A stretch of 64,000 nucleotides of DNA from Humibacillus sp. DSM 29435 (GCF_001758225.1 NZ_MAST01000007.1:1-64000), one strand, 5' to 3'. Positions 41,295 through 50,344 are shown, counted from the stretch's first letter. Notes: a model not told the origin generated them from the letters alone. Numbers and translations are program-made.

Positions 41295-42404
41295 TCAGCC
41301 TGAGCCGACCACGAGGGCGTCGACGTCGCGCCCGAGGTAGCGGCCGTAGGCTGCCACGGCCCGCTCGACCTCTCGCCGCCGGCTCGCACTGAGCGCCGCG
41401 AACGGCTCGACCCCGACGACGACGACGACGCGCGACCGGGCCTCGCGACGCCTCCAGAGGCCCGCCACCTCGCCGTCGATGACGAGGCTGGGTTGGAAGA
41501 CCATGTTGCGGCCGGGCACCACCTTGGCGACGTGCTCGGGGGGCAGCGTCAGCTCGCGCGACTTGTAGCCGAGCAGAAACTCGTCCCACTGGGGCAGCAG
41601 GTGCACCCCGGCCGGCCCAGCGACCGGCGGCGCGTCGACGTGGGTCAGCCAGACCTGGCCGTCGACCTCCTCACGTTCGAGACGTGCCTCGACGAGGGCG
41701 AGCGCCTCGCGCGTGAACCCGAGCGGTTGCAGCAGCCAGCCCGCGACGTCGTTCTCGGTGACCGGCCCGTGGCTGCGCACGTAGCGTTCGACGACGGTCG
41801 CCATCGCCTCCTCGCGGGTGGGGGCGAGCGAGTGCGGCACCCAGTGGTCGATGAGCACGAAGCTGGGTTGCCGGCCGATGAGCGGGCCCTGGCAGAGCAG
41901 GCCGGTCATGCAGTGGTGGCCCACCAGGTGGTAGGCCCGCTGGTCGCTCGGGTCGATGCCGTGCGCCGCGAGCAGGGCAACGACGTCAGGGCGGCTCAGC
42001 GGCGCTTCGAGGTGGGCCTCGAAGAGCTCACCGGCCAGCGCGATGTCGTGTTCGGTGATGCCGAGCTGCCGGTAGCGCCCGGCGAGCGAACGGAGGCGGG
42101 CGGCAGCGAGCAGCTGGCACATCCAGCGGGCGTCGGCCGCGGCCACCCAGTGGATCGTGCCGCGCATCGGCCAGGTGCGCACGATCTCGCGGTCGGTCAC
42201 GGCCTGCTCCACCTGCGCCAGCGTCAACCCTGACCGCACCCCGAGCGACCAGGCTCCCGAGGCGTAGTCCTGAGCCTGCACCGCGCCCAGCGAGCGCACC
42301 ACCGACAGCGCGGATGCCGGCCCCGCCCTGGTACCGAGAGGCGGGCTGAGGCCCAGCGCGGCCAGCCGGGCTCGACGCAACCTGCTGCGATCGCTCGCCT
42401 TCAC
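41295..42404 (-). CDS. Winged-helix protein related to AlkZ/AlkX (YcaQ, HTH_42) DNA glycosylases
   Basis: Protein of 369 aa in the HTH_42 family, whose characterised members unhook interstrand crosslinks or remove bulky alkyl adducts. Near the N-terminus LGAVQAQDYASGAWSLGVR holds the QxQ motif (about residues 43-45) that is catalytic in AlkZ. TWPMRGTIHWV and LLPQWDEFLLGYKSR are also typical. Start is GTG at 42404. It follows dnaE by 63 bases. The fold assignment is firm; glycosylase activity is inference. Confidence 0.78.
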   Translation of the reverse strand: MKASDRSRLRRARLAALGLSPPLGTRAGPASALSVVRSLGAVQAQDYASGAWSLGVRSGLTLAQVEQAVTDREIVRTWPMRGTIHWVAAADARWMCQLLAAARLRSLAGRYRQLGITEHDIALAGELFEAHLEAPLSRPDVVALLAAHGIDPSDQRAYHLVGHHCMTGLLCQGPLIGRQPSFVLIDHWVPHSLAPTREEAMATVVERYVRSHGPVTENDVAGWLLQPLGFTREALALVEARLEREEVDGQVWLTHVDAPPVAGPAGVHLLPQWDEFLLGYKSRELTLPPEHVAKVVPGRNMVFQPSLVIDGEVAGLWRRREARSRVVVVVGVEPFAALSASRRREVERAVAAYGRYLGRDVDALVVGSG

Positions 42405-42467
42405 AGCGAGCGCCGCTCTGCGGCATCCTGGCTCGTCAGGCGCGCCGTCACGACCGTCTCAGCCCGC

Positions 42468-45400
42468 TCAGCCGAGAACGGCAGGGCCGAACTGCGCCTT
42501 GAGGTCGCCGAAGAGGGCCGACGTCGCCGTGACCCGGTGGGTGTCGCCCAACGACATCAGCACCGACCGGCCCGGCTGCACGAGCCTCAGCTGAACCTCG
42601 GTGGCGCCGGGGTGCTCGCGCAGGATGTCCTTGAGGCGCTCGGCTCGCGCCGTGGTGACCTGGGCCAGCGGCAGGGTCAGCACGACCGGCCCGCGCGGGC
42701 CCTCCCTGATGTCGGGGATCGTCAGCTCTTGGGCGAAGATCGAGATCGAGTCGTCGCGGGCGCTGACCCGGCCCTTGACGGCGCAGACGGTGTCTTGGGC
42801 CAGCATCGTCGAGTAGGTCATGTAGGCCGACGGGAAGAAGAGGCACTCGATGGCGCCGTCGAGGTCTTCGACGGTGGCGATGGCCCACAGGTCGCCCTTC
42901 TTCGTGCGCTTCAGCTGCAGGCTGGTGATCAGCCCCGCCACGGTGACCGGGGTGCCGTCGGGCCTGCCCTCCTCGCCCATCAGCGCCGCGATCGGGGTGT
43001 CGGCGTGCGTGGCCAGAATGTGCTCGATGCCGAAGAGCGGGTGGTCAGAGACGTAGAGCCCGAGCATCTCGCGCTCGAAGCTGAGCAAGGTCGTCTTGTC
43101 CCACTCCATGGTCGGCACCGGCGGCAGACCGTCGAAGGTGCCGGGGCCACCCTGCCCACCCGCCGCACCGTCGGCGACGTCGTCGCCCATCAGCGCCCCG
43201 AACAGGCTGTCCTGGCCGATGGCCTCCTGCTTCTTCACCTCGATGAGGGCGTCGATGTAGCGCTCGTGCACCTCGACCTGCCCGCGCCGGCTCTCGCCGA
43301 GGGAGTCGAAGGCGCCGCCCTTGATGAGCGACTCGATGGTGCGCTTGTTGCAGACCACAGCCGGCACCTTCGAGAGGAAGTCCTTGAAGGAGGCGAAGGC
43401 GCCCTTCTCCTCTCGCGAGCGCACGATCGCCTCGACGACGGGCAGGCCGACGTTGCGGATGGCGGCGAGGCCGAACCGGATGTCGGTACCGACCGCCGCG
43501 AAGTTCGCGATCGAGGAGTTGACGTCGGGCGGCAGCACCTTGATGCCCATGTGCCGGCACTCGTTGAGGTAGAGGGCTGACTTGTCCTTGTCATCGCGCA
43601 CGCTCGTCAGCAACGCTGCCATGTACTCGGCCGGGTAGTTCGCCTTGAGGTAGCCGGTCCAGTAGGAGACCAGCCCGTACGCAGCCGTGTGGGCCTTGTT
43701 GAACGCGTAGTCGGAGAAGGGGACCAGCACGCCCCAGAGGGCCGCGATCGACGCCTCGTTGAAGCCCTGGTCCTTCATACCGCCGGCGAAGGTGCCGTAC
43801 TCGGCGTCGAGCACCTCCTTCTTCTTCTTGCCCATGGCCCGGCGGAGCAGGTCGGCGGTGCCCAGGGTGTAGCCGGCCAGCTTCTGCGCGATCTCCATGA
43901 CCTGCTCCTGGTAGATCACCAAGCCGTAGGTCGTGCCGAGGATGGGCTCGAGGGCCTCGATCATCTCGGGCTGCAGCTTGCCCTTGAGCTGCGGGTCGAG
44001 CGGAATGAGCTCCTGCTTGCCGTTCTTGCGCAGGGCGAAGTTCGTGTGGGCGTTGACCCCCATCGGGCCCGGGCGATAGAGCGCGAGCGCGGCCGAGATG
44101 TCCTCGAAGCTGTCGGGCTGCATGAGCCGCAGCAGCGCGCGCATGCCGCCCCCGTCGAGCTGGAAGACGCCGAGGGTGTCACCGCGCCCGAGCAGCTCGA
44201 AGGTGGCCGGGTCGGTCATGTCCTTGGAGAGGGCGTCGAGATCGATGGTCTCGTCGCGGTTGAGCGTGATGTTCTCGATCGCGTCGTCGAGGATCGTCAG
44301 GTTGCGCAGCCCAAGGAAGTCCATCTTGACCAGCCCGAGCGCCTCGCAGCTGGGGTAGTCGAACTGCGTGATGATCTGGCCGTCCTGCAGGCGGCGCATG
44401 ATCGGGATGACGTCGACGAGCGGCTCGCTGCTCATGATGACGCCGGCCGCGTGCACCCCCCACTGACGCTTCAGGCCCTCGAGCCCGAGGGCGGTCGCCA
44501 CGACCTCCTGGGCGGCCGGGTCGCCGTCGTGCACGGCCCGGAAGTCGGCGGCCTCGGCGTAGCGCTTCGCGGTCGGGTCGAAGACGTTGGAGAGCGGCAT
44601 CCCCTTGCCCATCACGTCGGGCGGCATCGCCTTGGTGAGCTTCTCGCCCATCGCGAACGGGTGGCCGAGCACTCGGCTGGCGTCCTTGAGCGCCTGCTTG
44701 GCCTTGATGGTGCCGTAGGTGACGATCTGGGCGACGCGCTCCTCGCCGTACTTCTCGGTGACGTAACGGATCACCTCGCCGCGTCGGCGCTCGTCGAAGT
44801 CGACGTCGAAGTCAGGCAGCGAGGGCCGCTCGGGGTTGAGGAAGCGCTCGAAGATCAGGCCGTGCGGCACCGGGTCGAGGTCGGTGATGCCCATCGCGTA
44901 GGCGCACATCGAGCCGGCGCCCGACCCGCGGCCGGGGCCGACGCGGATGCCGTTCCGCTTGGCCCAGTTGATGAAGTCGGCCACGACAAGGAAGTAGCCG
45001 GCGTAGCCCTTCGAGACGATGACGTCCTGCTCGAAGGCGGCCTGCTGCTGGGCGTAGGCGGGCACCCCGTTCGGGAAGCGGCGCCCCAGGCCGGTCTCGA
45101 CCTCCTTGATGAACCAGGTGGTCTCGCTCTCCCCCTCCGGACAGGGGAAGCGCGGCATGTAGCGTCCCTCGTCCTCGGTGAAGGAGACCTCGCAGCGCTC
45201 GGCGATGAGCAGCGTGTTGTCGCACGCCTCAGGAAGCTCACGCCACACGTGTCGCATCTCGTCGGCCGACTTGAGGTAGAACTCGTCGGCGTCGAACTTG
45301 AACCGGTCCGGATCCATCAGGGTCGAGCCCGACTGCACGCAGAGCAGGGCGGCGTGGGCCTTGGCGTCTTCGGCCCGGGTGTAGTGCAGGTCGTTGGTGG

Positions 45401-46073
45401 CCAGCAGCGGCAGCTTCAGGTCGCGGGCCAGGCGGATGAGGTCTTTCTGCACCCGGCGCTCGATCTCGAGGCCGTGGTCCATCAGCTCGCAGAAGACGTT
45501 CTCCTCGCCGAAGAGGTCACGCAGGTCGGAGGCCGCCTGACGGGCCTCTGCGTACTGGCCGAAGCGCAGCCGGGTCTGGATCTCGCTGCTCGGGCAGCCG
45601 GTCGTGACGATCAGGCCCTTGCCGTAGGTGCTCATCAGCTCGCGGTCGATGCGCGGCCACTTCGTGTAGACCTGATCGAGGGAGGCGATCGAGCTCATGC
45701 GGAAGAGGTTGTGCATGCCCTCGTTGTTCTGGGCGAGCATCGTCATGTGGGTGTAGGAGCCGCTGCCCGAGATGTCGTCGCGGCCGCCGTTGCCCCAGCT
45801 GACCTTGGTGCGGTCGCTGCGGTGCGTTCCCGGCGTGATGTACGCCTCGACCCCGATGATCGGCTTGACCCCGGTGCCCTGCGACTTCTTCCAGAACTCG
45901 TAGGCCCCGAAGACGTACCCGTGGTCGGTGGTCGCGAGCGCCGGCATCCCCATCCGCGCGGCCTCGGCGAAGAGGTCACCGATGCGGGCAGCACCGTCGA
46001 GCATCGAGTACTCCGTATGCACGTGCAGGTGCGCGAAGTTCCGGTGGGCTGGCGGGGCGGGTTGGGTCGACAT
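42468..46073 (-). CDS. dnaE: DNA polymerase III alpha subunit
   Basis: Replicative polymerase (1201 aa). Domains in order: PHP (FAHLHVHTEYSMLDGAARI, TTDHGYVFGAYEF), polymerase palm with LPDFDVDFDERRRGEV, fingers, beta-binding region, and a C-terminal OB domain (GTPVTVAGLITSLQLKRTKKG) plus tail. It is the DnaE1 type rather than PolC. ATG at 46073 starts MSTQPAPPAHRNF; TAGACT lies 8 bases before it and there is no ribosome-binding site. An upstream ATG at 46139 would run through a terminator hairpin and was rejected. Confidence 0.96.
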   Translation of the reverse strand: MSTQPAPPAHRNFAHLHVHTEYSMLDGAARIGDLFAEAARMGMPALATTDHGYVFGAYEFWKKSQGTGVKPIIGVEAYITPGTHRSDRTKVSWGNGGRDDISGSGSYTHMTMLAQNNEGMHNLFRMSSIASLDQVYTKWPRIDRELMSTYGKGLIVTTGCPSSEIQTRLRFGQYAEARQAASDLRDLFGEENVFCELMDHGLEIERRVQKDLIRLARDLKLPLLATNDLHYTRAEDAKAHAALLCVQSGSTLMDPDRFKFDADEFYLKSADEMRHVWRELPEACDNTLLIAERCEVSFTEDEGRYMPRFPCPEGESETTWFIKEVETGLGRRFPNGVPAYAQQQAAFEQDVIVSKGYAGYFLVVADFINWAKRNGIRVGPGRGSGAGSMCAYAMGITDLDPVPHGLIFERFLNPERPSLPDFDVDFDERRRGEVIRYVTEKYGEERVAQIVTYGTIKAKQALKDASRVLGHPFAMGEKLTKAMPPDVMGKGMPLSNVFDPTAKRYAEAADFRAVHDGDPAAQEVVATALGLEGLKRQWGVHAAGVIMSSEPLVDVIPIMRRLQDGQIITQFDYPSCEALGLVKMDFLGLRNLTILDDAIENITLNRDETIDLDALSKDMTDPATFELLGRGDTLGVFQLDGGGMRALLRLMQPDSFEDISAALALYRPGPMGVNAHTNFALRKNGKQELIPLDPQLKGKLQPEMIEALEPILGTTYGLVIYQEQVMEIAQKLAGYTLGTADLLRRAMGKKKKEVLDAEYGTFAGGMKDQGFNEASIAALWGVLVPFSDYAFNKAHTAAYGLVSYWTGYLKANYPAEYMAALLTSVRDDKDKSALYLNECRHMGIKVLPPDVNSSIANFAAVGTDIRFGLAAIRNVGLPVVEAIVRSREEKGAFASFKDFLSKVPAVVCNKRTIESLIKGGAFDSLGESRRGQVEVHERYIDALIEVKKQEAIGQDSLFGALMGDDVADGAAGGQGGPGTFDGLPPVPTMEWDKTTLLSFEREMLGLYVSDHPLFGIEHILATHADTPIAALMGEEGRPDGTPVTVAGLITSLQLKRTKKGDLWAIATVEDLDGAIECLFFPSAYMTYSTMLAQDTVCAVKGRVSARDDSISIFAQELTIPDIREGPRGPVVLTLPLAQVTTARAERLKDILREHPGATEVQLRLVQPGRSVLMSLGDTHRVTATSALFGDLKAQFGPAVLG

Positions 46074-46081
46074 CGTGGACG

Positions 46082-46087
46082 AGTCTA
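46082..46087 (-). promoter_or_regulatory. -10 element of dnaE (leaderless type)
   Basis: TAGACT on the minus strand, 8 bases, then ATG. It sits directly after the terminator of the upstream operon. Confidence 0.48.
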
Positions 46088-46103
46088 AGCCCGCTCGCAG
46101 ACA

Positions 46104-46126
46104 CCCCTCGGCGTGTCGCCGAGGGG
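46104..46126 (-). terminator. Terminator after the lspA-rluD operon
   Basis: CCCCTCGGC and GCCGAGGGG form a perfect 9-base stem with a 5-base loop. It lies 75 bases past the pseudouridine synthase stop and 30 bases before dnaE. No U tract follows. Confidence 0.7.
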
Positions 46127-46200
46127 AGTCGTGCGGCATCCGGCTCGAGGACGCTCCAGCGACGAAACGCGACGCTCAGGCTCTGGTTGAGGCTGAGACC

Positions 46201-47133
46201 TCAGAAGTTCGCGACGATGTCGAGCGCCCGTTGGAGGTCGTCGGGGTAGGGGCTCTCGAAGTGAACGTACTGGCCCGTGCCGGGGTGCTCGAACCCGAGG
46301 CCGACCGCGTGCAGCCACTGTCGGTCGAGCTTCAACCTCGATGCGAGGCTCGGGTCGGCGCCGTACATCGTGTCGCCGCAGCACGGGTGGTGCAGGGCGG
46401 CGAAGTGCACGCGGATCTGGTGGGTGCGACCGGTCTCGAGGTGGATGTTGAGCAGGCTGGAGTGCCGGAAGGCCTCGATCACCTCGTAGTGGGTGACCGA
46501 GGGCTTGCCGCCCTTCATGACGGCGAACTTGTACTCGTGGCCGGGATGACGCCCGATCGGGGCGTCGATGGTGCCGACGACGGGGTCAGGCAGTCCTTGC
46601 ACGAGCGAGTGGTATGTCTTGTCGACCGTACGGCTGCGGAAGGCCTGCTTGAGGCGTGAGTAGGCGACCTCGCTCTTGGCCACCACCATCAGGCCGGAGG
46701 TGCCGACGTCGAGGCGGCTGACGATCCCCTGGCGCTCGGGCGCGCCCGAGGTGGAGATGCGGTAGCCGGCAGCCGCCAACCCCGACACCACGTCGGGGCC
46801 GACCCAGCCGACGCTGGGGTGGGCGGCCACCCCGACCGGCTTGTCGACCACAACAAGATCGTCGTCGTCGTGCACGATCGTCATGCCCGGCACGGGAGAG
46901 GCGACGACCGCGAGGCTGGGGCTCGGGGCGACGCTCGGCAACGACACCTCGAGCATCGAGCCGGCCAGCAGGCGTTCGGACTTGCCGACCGACGCGCCGT
47001 TCTGGATGACGTGGCCCTGCGCGGCCAGGTCGGCCGCCTTGGTGCGGGAGAGCCCGAAGAGACGCGCGACCCCAGCGTCGACCCGTTCGCCCTCGAGGCC
47101 GTCGGGCACCAGCACAGTTCGAACCTCAGACAT
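46201..47133 (-). CDS. rluD: RluD-type pseudouridine synthase
   Basis: Protein of 310 aa with an N-terminal S4 domain ([31 protein letters not shown], cited in part as [13 protein letters not shown]) and the RluA-family core. The catalytic Asp is in [16 protein letters not shown], with Ser in place of the usual His of [17 protein letters not shown] is present. Located after lspA as in most bacteria; likely modifies the 23S helix 69 region. ATG at 47133 overlaps lspA by 8 bases. Confidence 0.92.
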   Translation of the reverse strand: MSEVRTVLVPDGLEGERVDAGVARLFGLSRTKAADLAAQGHVIQNGASVGKSERLLAGSMLEVSLPSVAPSPSLAVVASPVPGMTIVHDDDDLVVVDKPVGVAAHPSVGWVGPDVVSGLAAAGYRISTSGAPERQGIVSRLDVGTSGLMVVAKSEVAYSRLKQAFRSRTVDKTYHSLVQGLPDPVVGTIDAPIGRHPGHEYKFAVMKGGKPSVTHYEVIEAFRHSSLLNIHLETGRTHQIRVHFAALHHPCCGDTMYGADPSLASRLKLDRQWLHAVGLGFEHPGTGQYVHFESPYPDDLQRALDIVANF

Positions 47134-47821
47134 CGCTTCTCTCGTTCCGCGCTCGGTCGCCGCTCGCGCTCTCGGCGGCGGCATCGTCAGGGCGTTCGGC
47201 GCGTTCAGAACGGCCGCCGCCGCTGTCACCATCTCGGCGCCCGTCTCGATGCCCATCTCGATACCCATCTCGATGCCCATCGACGCCGATCCCGAGCAGG
47301 GCCAGCAGCACGATGAGACAGGCAGCGCTGACGATCCAGATGTCGGCCACGTTGCCGATGAACCATCGGTTGTAGTCGATGAAGTCGACGACGTGGCCCG
47401 ACCCGCCACCGGGCGGACGGACGAACCGGTCGGTGAGGTTGCCGACCGCGCTGCCGAGCAGGAGCCCGAGTGCGATCGCCCAGGCCCGGGAGCCCAGGCC
47501 CTTGGCCACGAACACGATGGCGACGAGCACCCCCAGGGCGATGGCCGTCATGACCCAGGTGTTGGAGGCGCCCAGGGACAGTGCGGCGCCGGGGTTGCCG
47601 ATCAGCTTGAAGCGGATGAACTCGCCGACGAACGGACGCGGCTGCCCGTCGGCGAGCCGGTCGAGCGCAATGGCCTTGGACACCTGGTCGCTGGTGTAGG
47701 CCAGCACCGCCACCACCACGAGGAGGGCGAAGAGGGCCCGGCGCCGGGAGGCCGGTGCGGCCGGCTCTGCCGTCGACGAAGTGCCGTCGGAGTTCAGTGG
47801 CGATCCTGTTTTGCTTGGCAT
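47126..47821 (-). CDS. lspA: Lipoprotein signal peptidase with a repeat-bearing C-terminal tail
   Basis: Signal peptidase II (231 aa), a four-helix membrane aspartyl protease that cleaves prolipoproteins. The catalytic Asp residues lie in [11 protein letters not shown] and [18 protein letters not shown]. After the last helix (about residue 175) there is an unusual polar tail with RDGH/RDGY units. The start at 47821 overlaps the DksA-like gene by 28 bases and lacks a good ribosome-binding site; a GTG at 47830 is the alternative. Confidence 0.93.
   Translation of the reverse strand: MPSKTGSPLNSDGTSSTAEPAAPASRRRALFALLVVVAVLAYTSDQVSKAIALDRLADGQPRPFVGEFIRFKLIGNPGAALSLGASNTWVMTAIALGVLVAIVFVAKGLGSRAWAIALGLLLGSAVGNLTDRFVRPPGGGSGHVVDFIDYNRWFIGNVADIWIVSAACLIVLLALLGIGVDGHRDGYRDGHRDGRRDGDSGGGRSERAERPDDAAAESASGDRARNERSDV
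47229..47276 (-). repeat. 12-bp minisatellite in the lspA tail
   Basis: Four 12-base units of the form CCATCTCGATGC with few differences, plus a partial fifth, encode [12 protein letters not shown] tetrapeptides at the cytoplasmic end of LspA. Confidence 0.85.
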
Positions 47822-48597
47822 GACATGCACAGGGTCGCACGAGGACGGGCCTGGAGTCGAAGCTTGCCGATCGGGTTGCCGCAGTTCTCGCAGATGCCGT
47901 ACGTTCCGGCGTCGAGCTGCTCGAGGGCGTGCTCGGCCTGGTCGAGCGAGGCCCGAGCGTTGTTGGCCAGCGCGATCTCGTGCACGCGCTCGGCCGTCAT
48001 CGAACCGGCGTCGGCCTGGTCGTCGCCCGCTCCGTCACCCGAGTCGCGCAGCAGGTGGTCGAGCTCCTCCTCGGCCAGCCGCACCTCCTCGCGGTGGTTG
48101 TCGATCTCCTCCACGAGGATGCCGCGCACCTCGGTGATCTCGGCGGGGCTCCACGGGCTCTCGTCGTCCTTGACCCGAAGGCGGTCGGTGAGCTTGCCCA
48201 CCGACGCCTTCGCGCCGGTCGTGGTCTTCGCCGACGGTGACTTCGTCGGCCTGGCCTGCGTCACGGATGCCTTCTTCGCTGCGGCTCTCGCCGCGGTTGT
48301 CGCTACCGGGGGCGTGGTGGCGGTGCTCGCCCTGGCCGTCCTGGTGCGGGTGCTGGTGCTGGTGCTGGCCGGCGCTGCCTTTTTGGCCGGCGCTGCCTTT
48401 TTGGCCGGCGCTGCCTTCTTGGCCGGCGCTGCCTTCTTGGCCGGCGCTGCCTTCTTGGCCGGCGCTGCCTTCTTGGCGGGCGCGGTCTTCGTCCCAGCGG
48501 TGACAGCCTTCCGAGCCGTGACCGAGGAACCACCGCCTCGGGATACGACGGCCTGCTCTGCTACGGCTTTGCCCGCCGCTGTCTTCTTCGCCGCCAT
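47794..48597 (-). CDS. DksA/TraR-like zinc-finger protein with a histone H1-like N-terminal tail
   Basis: Protein of 267 aa. Residues 1 to about 145 are a Lys/Ala/Pro/Thr-rich tail with six perfect APAKKA units, like histone H1 or Hc1 tails. The C-terminal part has a coiled coil (EITEVRGILVEEIDNHREE) and a four-Cys zinc finger (CENCGNPIG to LCMSCQ) as in DksA/TraR/RbpA-adjacent proteins that enter the RNA polymerase secondary channel. The DxxDxA tip motif of DksA is not clearly present. A promoter lies at 48644-48673. The tail suggests nucleic-acid binding. Confidence 0.85.
   Translation of the reverse strand: MAAKKTAAGKAVAEQAVVSRGGGSSVTARKAVTAGTKTAPAKKAAPAKKAAPAKKAAPAKKAAPAKKAAPAKKAAPASTSTSTRTRTARASTATTPPVATTAARAAAKKASVTQARPTKSPSAKTTTGAKASVGKLTDRLRVKDDESPWSPAEITEVRGILVEEIDNHREEVRLAEEELDHLLRDSGDGAGDDQADAGSMTAERVHEIALANNARASLDQAEHALEQLDAGTYGICENCGNPIGKLRLQARPRATLCMSCQAKQDRH
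48367..48474 (-). repeat. 18-bp minisatellite encoding APAKKA units
   Basis: Six consecutive 18-base units (GGCCGGCGCTGCCTTYTT) are nearly identical; only one T/C position varies. Near-identity implies recent expansion or ongoing slippage, with the frame always kept. Confidence 0.92.
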
Positions 48598-48643
48598 CTC
48601 ACCCTCCGTGGCTCATGCCATCGACACCCCACAAGTGGGGCTG

Positions 48644-48673
48644 ACTGTAAGGCCCTGCTGACCAGAGCACCAA
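48644..48673 (-). promoter_or_regulatory. Promoter of the DksA-like gene
   Basis: On the minus strand TTGGTG (48673-48668), 18 bases, TACAGT (48649-48644). A perfect CCCCAC-AA-GTGGGG palindrome (48627-48640) sits at the expected transcription start. The rest of 48598-48811 has no gene. Confidence 0.55.
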
Positions 48674-48811
48674 ACACGACACCAACGTGGCGCGGCGTGG
48701 CGGTGGTGACACGTCGCGGGCCGGCCGCCCGTGCACACGATGAAGGGTCGCCCGAACGTTGTCTGAGCAACCCGTCATCGTTGTGGCGCCGGCGCTGGGT
48801 CGCTGACCGGA

Positions 48812-49981
48812 TCAGCCCTGCTGCGCGCTCTCCGGCGCTGCCTCTGCGTGCTCGGTCGGCGCTGCCTCCGCGTGCTCGGTCGGCGTGGCCGGCTCGTGCT
48901 CGCTCTTGTCGAGGTCGTGCAGCTGGCCCTCGATGTAGGACTTCAGGTTGCTGCGGTAGTTCCTCTCGAAGCCGCGCAGCTCCTCGATGGTGCGGTCGAG
49001 CAGGCTCTTGCGCTCGGCGAGGTCGTCGAGCACGGCGGCCTTCTTCTGCTGGGCTTCGGCCACCATGCCCGTGGCGCGCTCTCGTGACTCCGTGAGCATC
49101 TCGTCGCGCTGGGCCGTGGCGGCGGCGATCATCTCGTCGCGCTGGGCTGTGGCCGCGGCGATCATCGCGTCGCGCTCGGCTGCGGCAGCGGCCGCGAGCT
49201 CCTCCGCCTGGCGGGCGGCCTCGTCGTGTTTGGCCTGGCCGGCTCCGGCAAGCTCGTCGAACGTCGTCTGGCCGGTCGACAACAGCTCGTCGTGGCGCTG
49301 TTGCGCTTCGGCGATGAGGGCGGCATGGCGGCTCTGCGCCTCGGTGATCAGCTCGTCGCGTCGAGCCTCACCGGCCGCGACGTGCTCGTCGTGCAGTCGC
49401 TGGGCGAGCGCGATGACTCCGGACGCGTCGAGTCCGGCGGTCGAGGCCGAGCCCATCCCCGTCGGCGCCGTGACGCCACTGCTGTTCGCGTCGGCCGGCG
49501 CGCTGTTGTCGGGAGAGTCGTGCCCAGAGTCGTGCCCAGAGTCGTCGGCGCTGTCGTCGCCCGACGGGGCTGCGGCGTCGGCACCGTCCACTTGAGCCGT
49601 CGCCCGCTCGATGCGCTCCTTGGCATCGCGCTCTGCGTTCTCGGCATCGGCGCTGGCCTTGGCCGCGCGGTCGGAGGCCGCCTTGAAGGCTCGCTCGGCG
49701 TCTTCGATCCGTGCCGTGATCGAATCGAGCTTGGCCTCGTCGTCGGCGCGCGCAACGTTCAGCTTCGCCGTCGTGGGGTCGGAGCCGCGAACGGCCGGCT
49801 GGTTCTTGCTGGCCCGGCAGTCGTTGAGCTGCTTGAGGTAGTCGTCGCGCTGCTCGATCAGCGAACGCATCTCGGCGACGATCTCGTCGAGGAAGTCATC
49901 GACGTCCTGCTCTGCGTAGCCCTTTCGGAACTGAGTGGGCTGGAAGTGCTTGTTGAGCACCTGCTCGGGCGTTAGGGCCAT
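48812..49981 (-). CDS. divIVA: DivIVA/Wag31-type polar growth protein
   Basis: Coiled-coil protein of 389 aa that marks the poles and directs tip growth in actinobacteria. The N-terminal lipid-binding domain (MALTPEQVLNKHFQPTQFRKGYAEQDVDDFLDE, cited in part as GYAEQDVDDFLDE) is canonical. A long helical region follows, broken by an acidic Asp/Ser segment (about 130-165). The C-terminal half is coiled coil rich in Ala, Arg and Glu with internal repeats, ending in two PTEHAEAA units. ATG at 49981. Confidence 0.94.
   Translation of the reverse strand: MALTPEQVLNKHFQPTQFRKGYAEQDVDDFLDEIVAEMRSLIEQRDDYLKQLNDCRASKNQPAVRGSDPTTAKLNVARADDEAKLDSITARIEDAERAFKAASDRAAKASADAENAERDAKERIERATAQVDGADAAAPSGDDSADDSGHDSGHDSPDNSAPADANSSGVTAPTGMGSASTAGLDASGVIALAQRLHDEHVAAGEARRDELITEAQSRHAALIAEAQQRHDELLSTGQTTFDELAGAGQAKHDEAARQAEELAAAAAAERDAMIAAATAQRDEMIAAATAQRDEMLTESRERATGMVAEAQQKKAAVLDDLAERKSLLDRTIEELRGFERNYRSNLKSYIEGQLHDLDKSEHEPATPTEHAEAAPTEHAEAAPESAQQG
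48834..48881 (-). repeat. 24-bp tandem repeat at the divIVA 3' end
   Basis: Two 24-base copies differing at one base encode PTEHAEAA twice at the DivIVA C-terminus. Confidence 0.85.
49098..49163 (-). repeat. 33-bp tandem repeat in the divIVA coiled coil
   Basis: Two 33-base copies plus a degenerate third encode MIAAATAQRDE units. Eleven residues per unit fits three helical turns and would keep the coiled-coil register. Confidence 0.82.
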
Positions 49982-50014
49982 GGGTCACCTCGGTAGACGA
50001 AATGGATCAGGGTC

Positions 50015-50043
50015 ACGTTATCCAACGTCCGGGCCGGCAACCA
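50015..50043 (-). promoter_or_regulatory. Possible divIVA promoter
   Basis: On the minus strand TGGTTG (50043-50038), 17 bases, TAACGT (50020-50015), giving a short leader of about 30 bases. A small ACCGC/GCGGT hairpin (50043-50055) at the end of yggT overlaps the -35. Confidence 0.45.
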
Positions 50044-50056
50044 CCGCAGAGCGGTC

Positions 50057-50344
50057 TCAGGTCAGGAAGGTGGGAACGTTGAGAGCCACCGAGGTGAGCA
50101 GCATCAGCACCAGGAACGACAGGTCCAGACGCACTCCGCCGAGGTTGGGCGACGGGACGACCTTGCGCAGGGCTCGCAGGGGTGGGTCGGTCACGGTGTA
50201 GACCGCTTCGGCGATGACGAGCACGACGCCGCTCGGCTTCCACGAACGCGCCAGCACCTGTACCCAGTCGATGATGAAACGACCGATGAGGGCGATGAAG
50301 AAGGTGAAGACCACCACCCCGTACACAGTCCAGAACGCGTTCAT
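50057..50344 (-). CDS. YggT family membrane protein
   Basis: Protein of 95 aa with two hydrophobic segments (VYGVVVFTFFIALIGRFIIDWV and LVLMLLTSVALNV) and the family motif VYTVTDPPLRALRKVVPS. YggT proteins lie beside sepF and divIVA and are thought to help division or osmotic tolerance. ATG at 50344 is chosen; the TTG at 50374 is unlikely. Confidence 0.88.
   Translation of the reverse strand: MNAFWTVYGVVVFTFFIALIGRFIIDWVQVLARSWKPSGVVLVIAEAVYTVTDPPLRALRKVVPSPNLGGVRLDLSFLVLMLLTSVALNVPTFLT

Noticed and set aside
43689-46088. 799-aa open frame antisense to dnaE
   Set aside because: It has no recognisable domains and lies opposite a fully conserved dnaE; long antisense frames are expected at this GC content.
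46074-46139. Upstream ATG of dnaE at 46139
   Set aside because: It would put a terminator hairpin inside the coding region and adds unconserved residues.
47134-47409. N-terminal extension of the rluD-type gene
   Set aside because: It is an alternate frame of lspA that includes its repeat (MGIE units); the S4 domain starts right after 47133.
48367-48474. Possible CRISPR array
   Set aside because: The six 18-bp units abut without spacers and encode APAKKA in frame, so it is a coding minisatellite.
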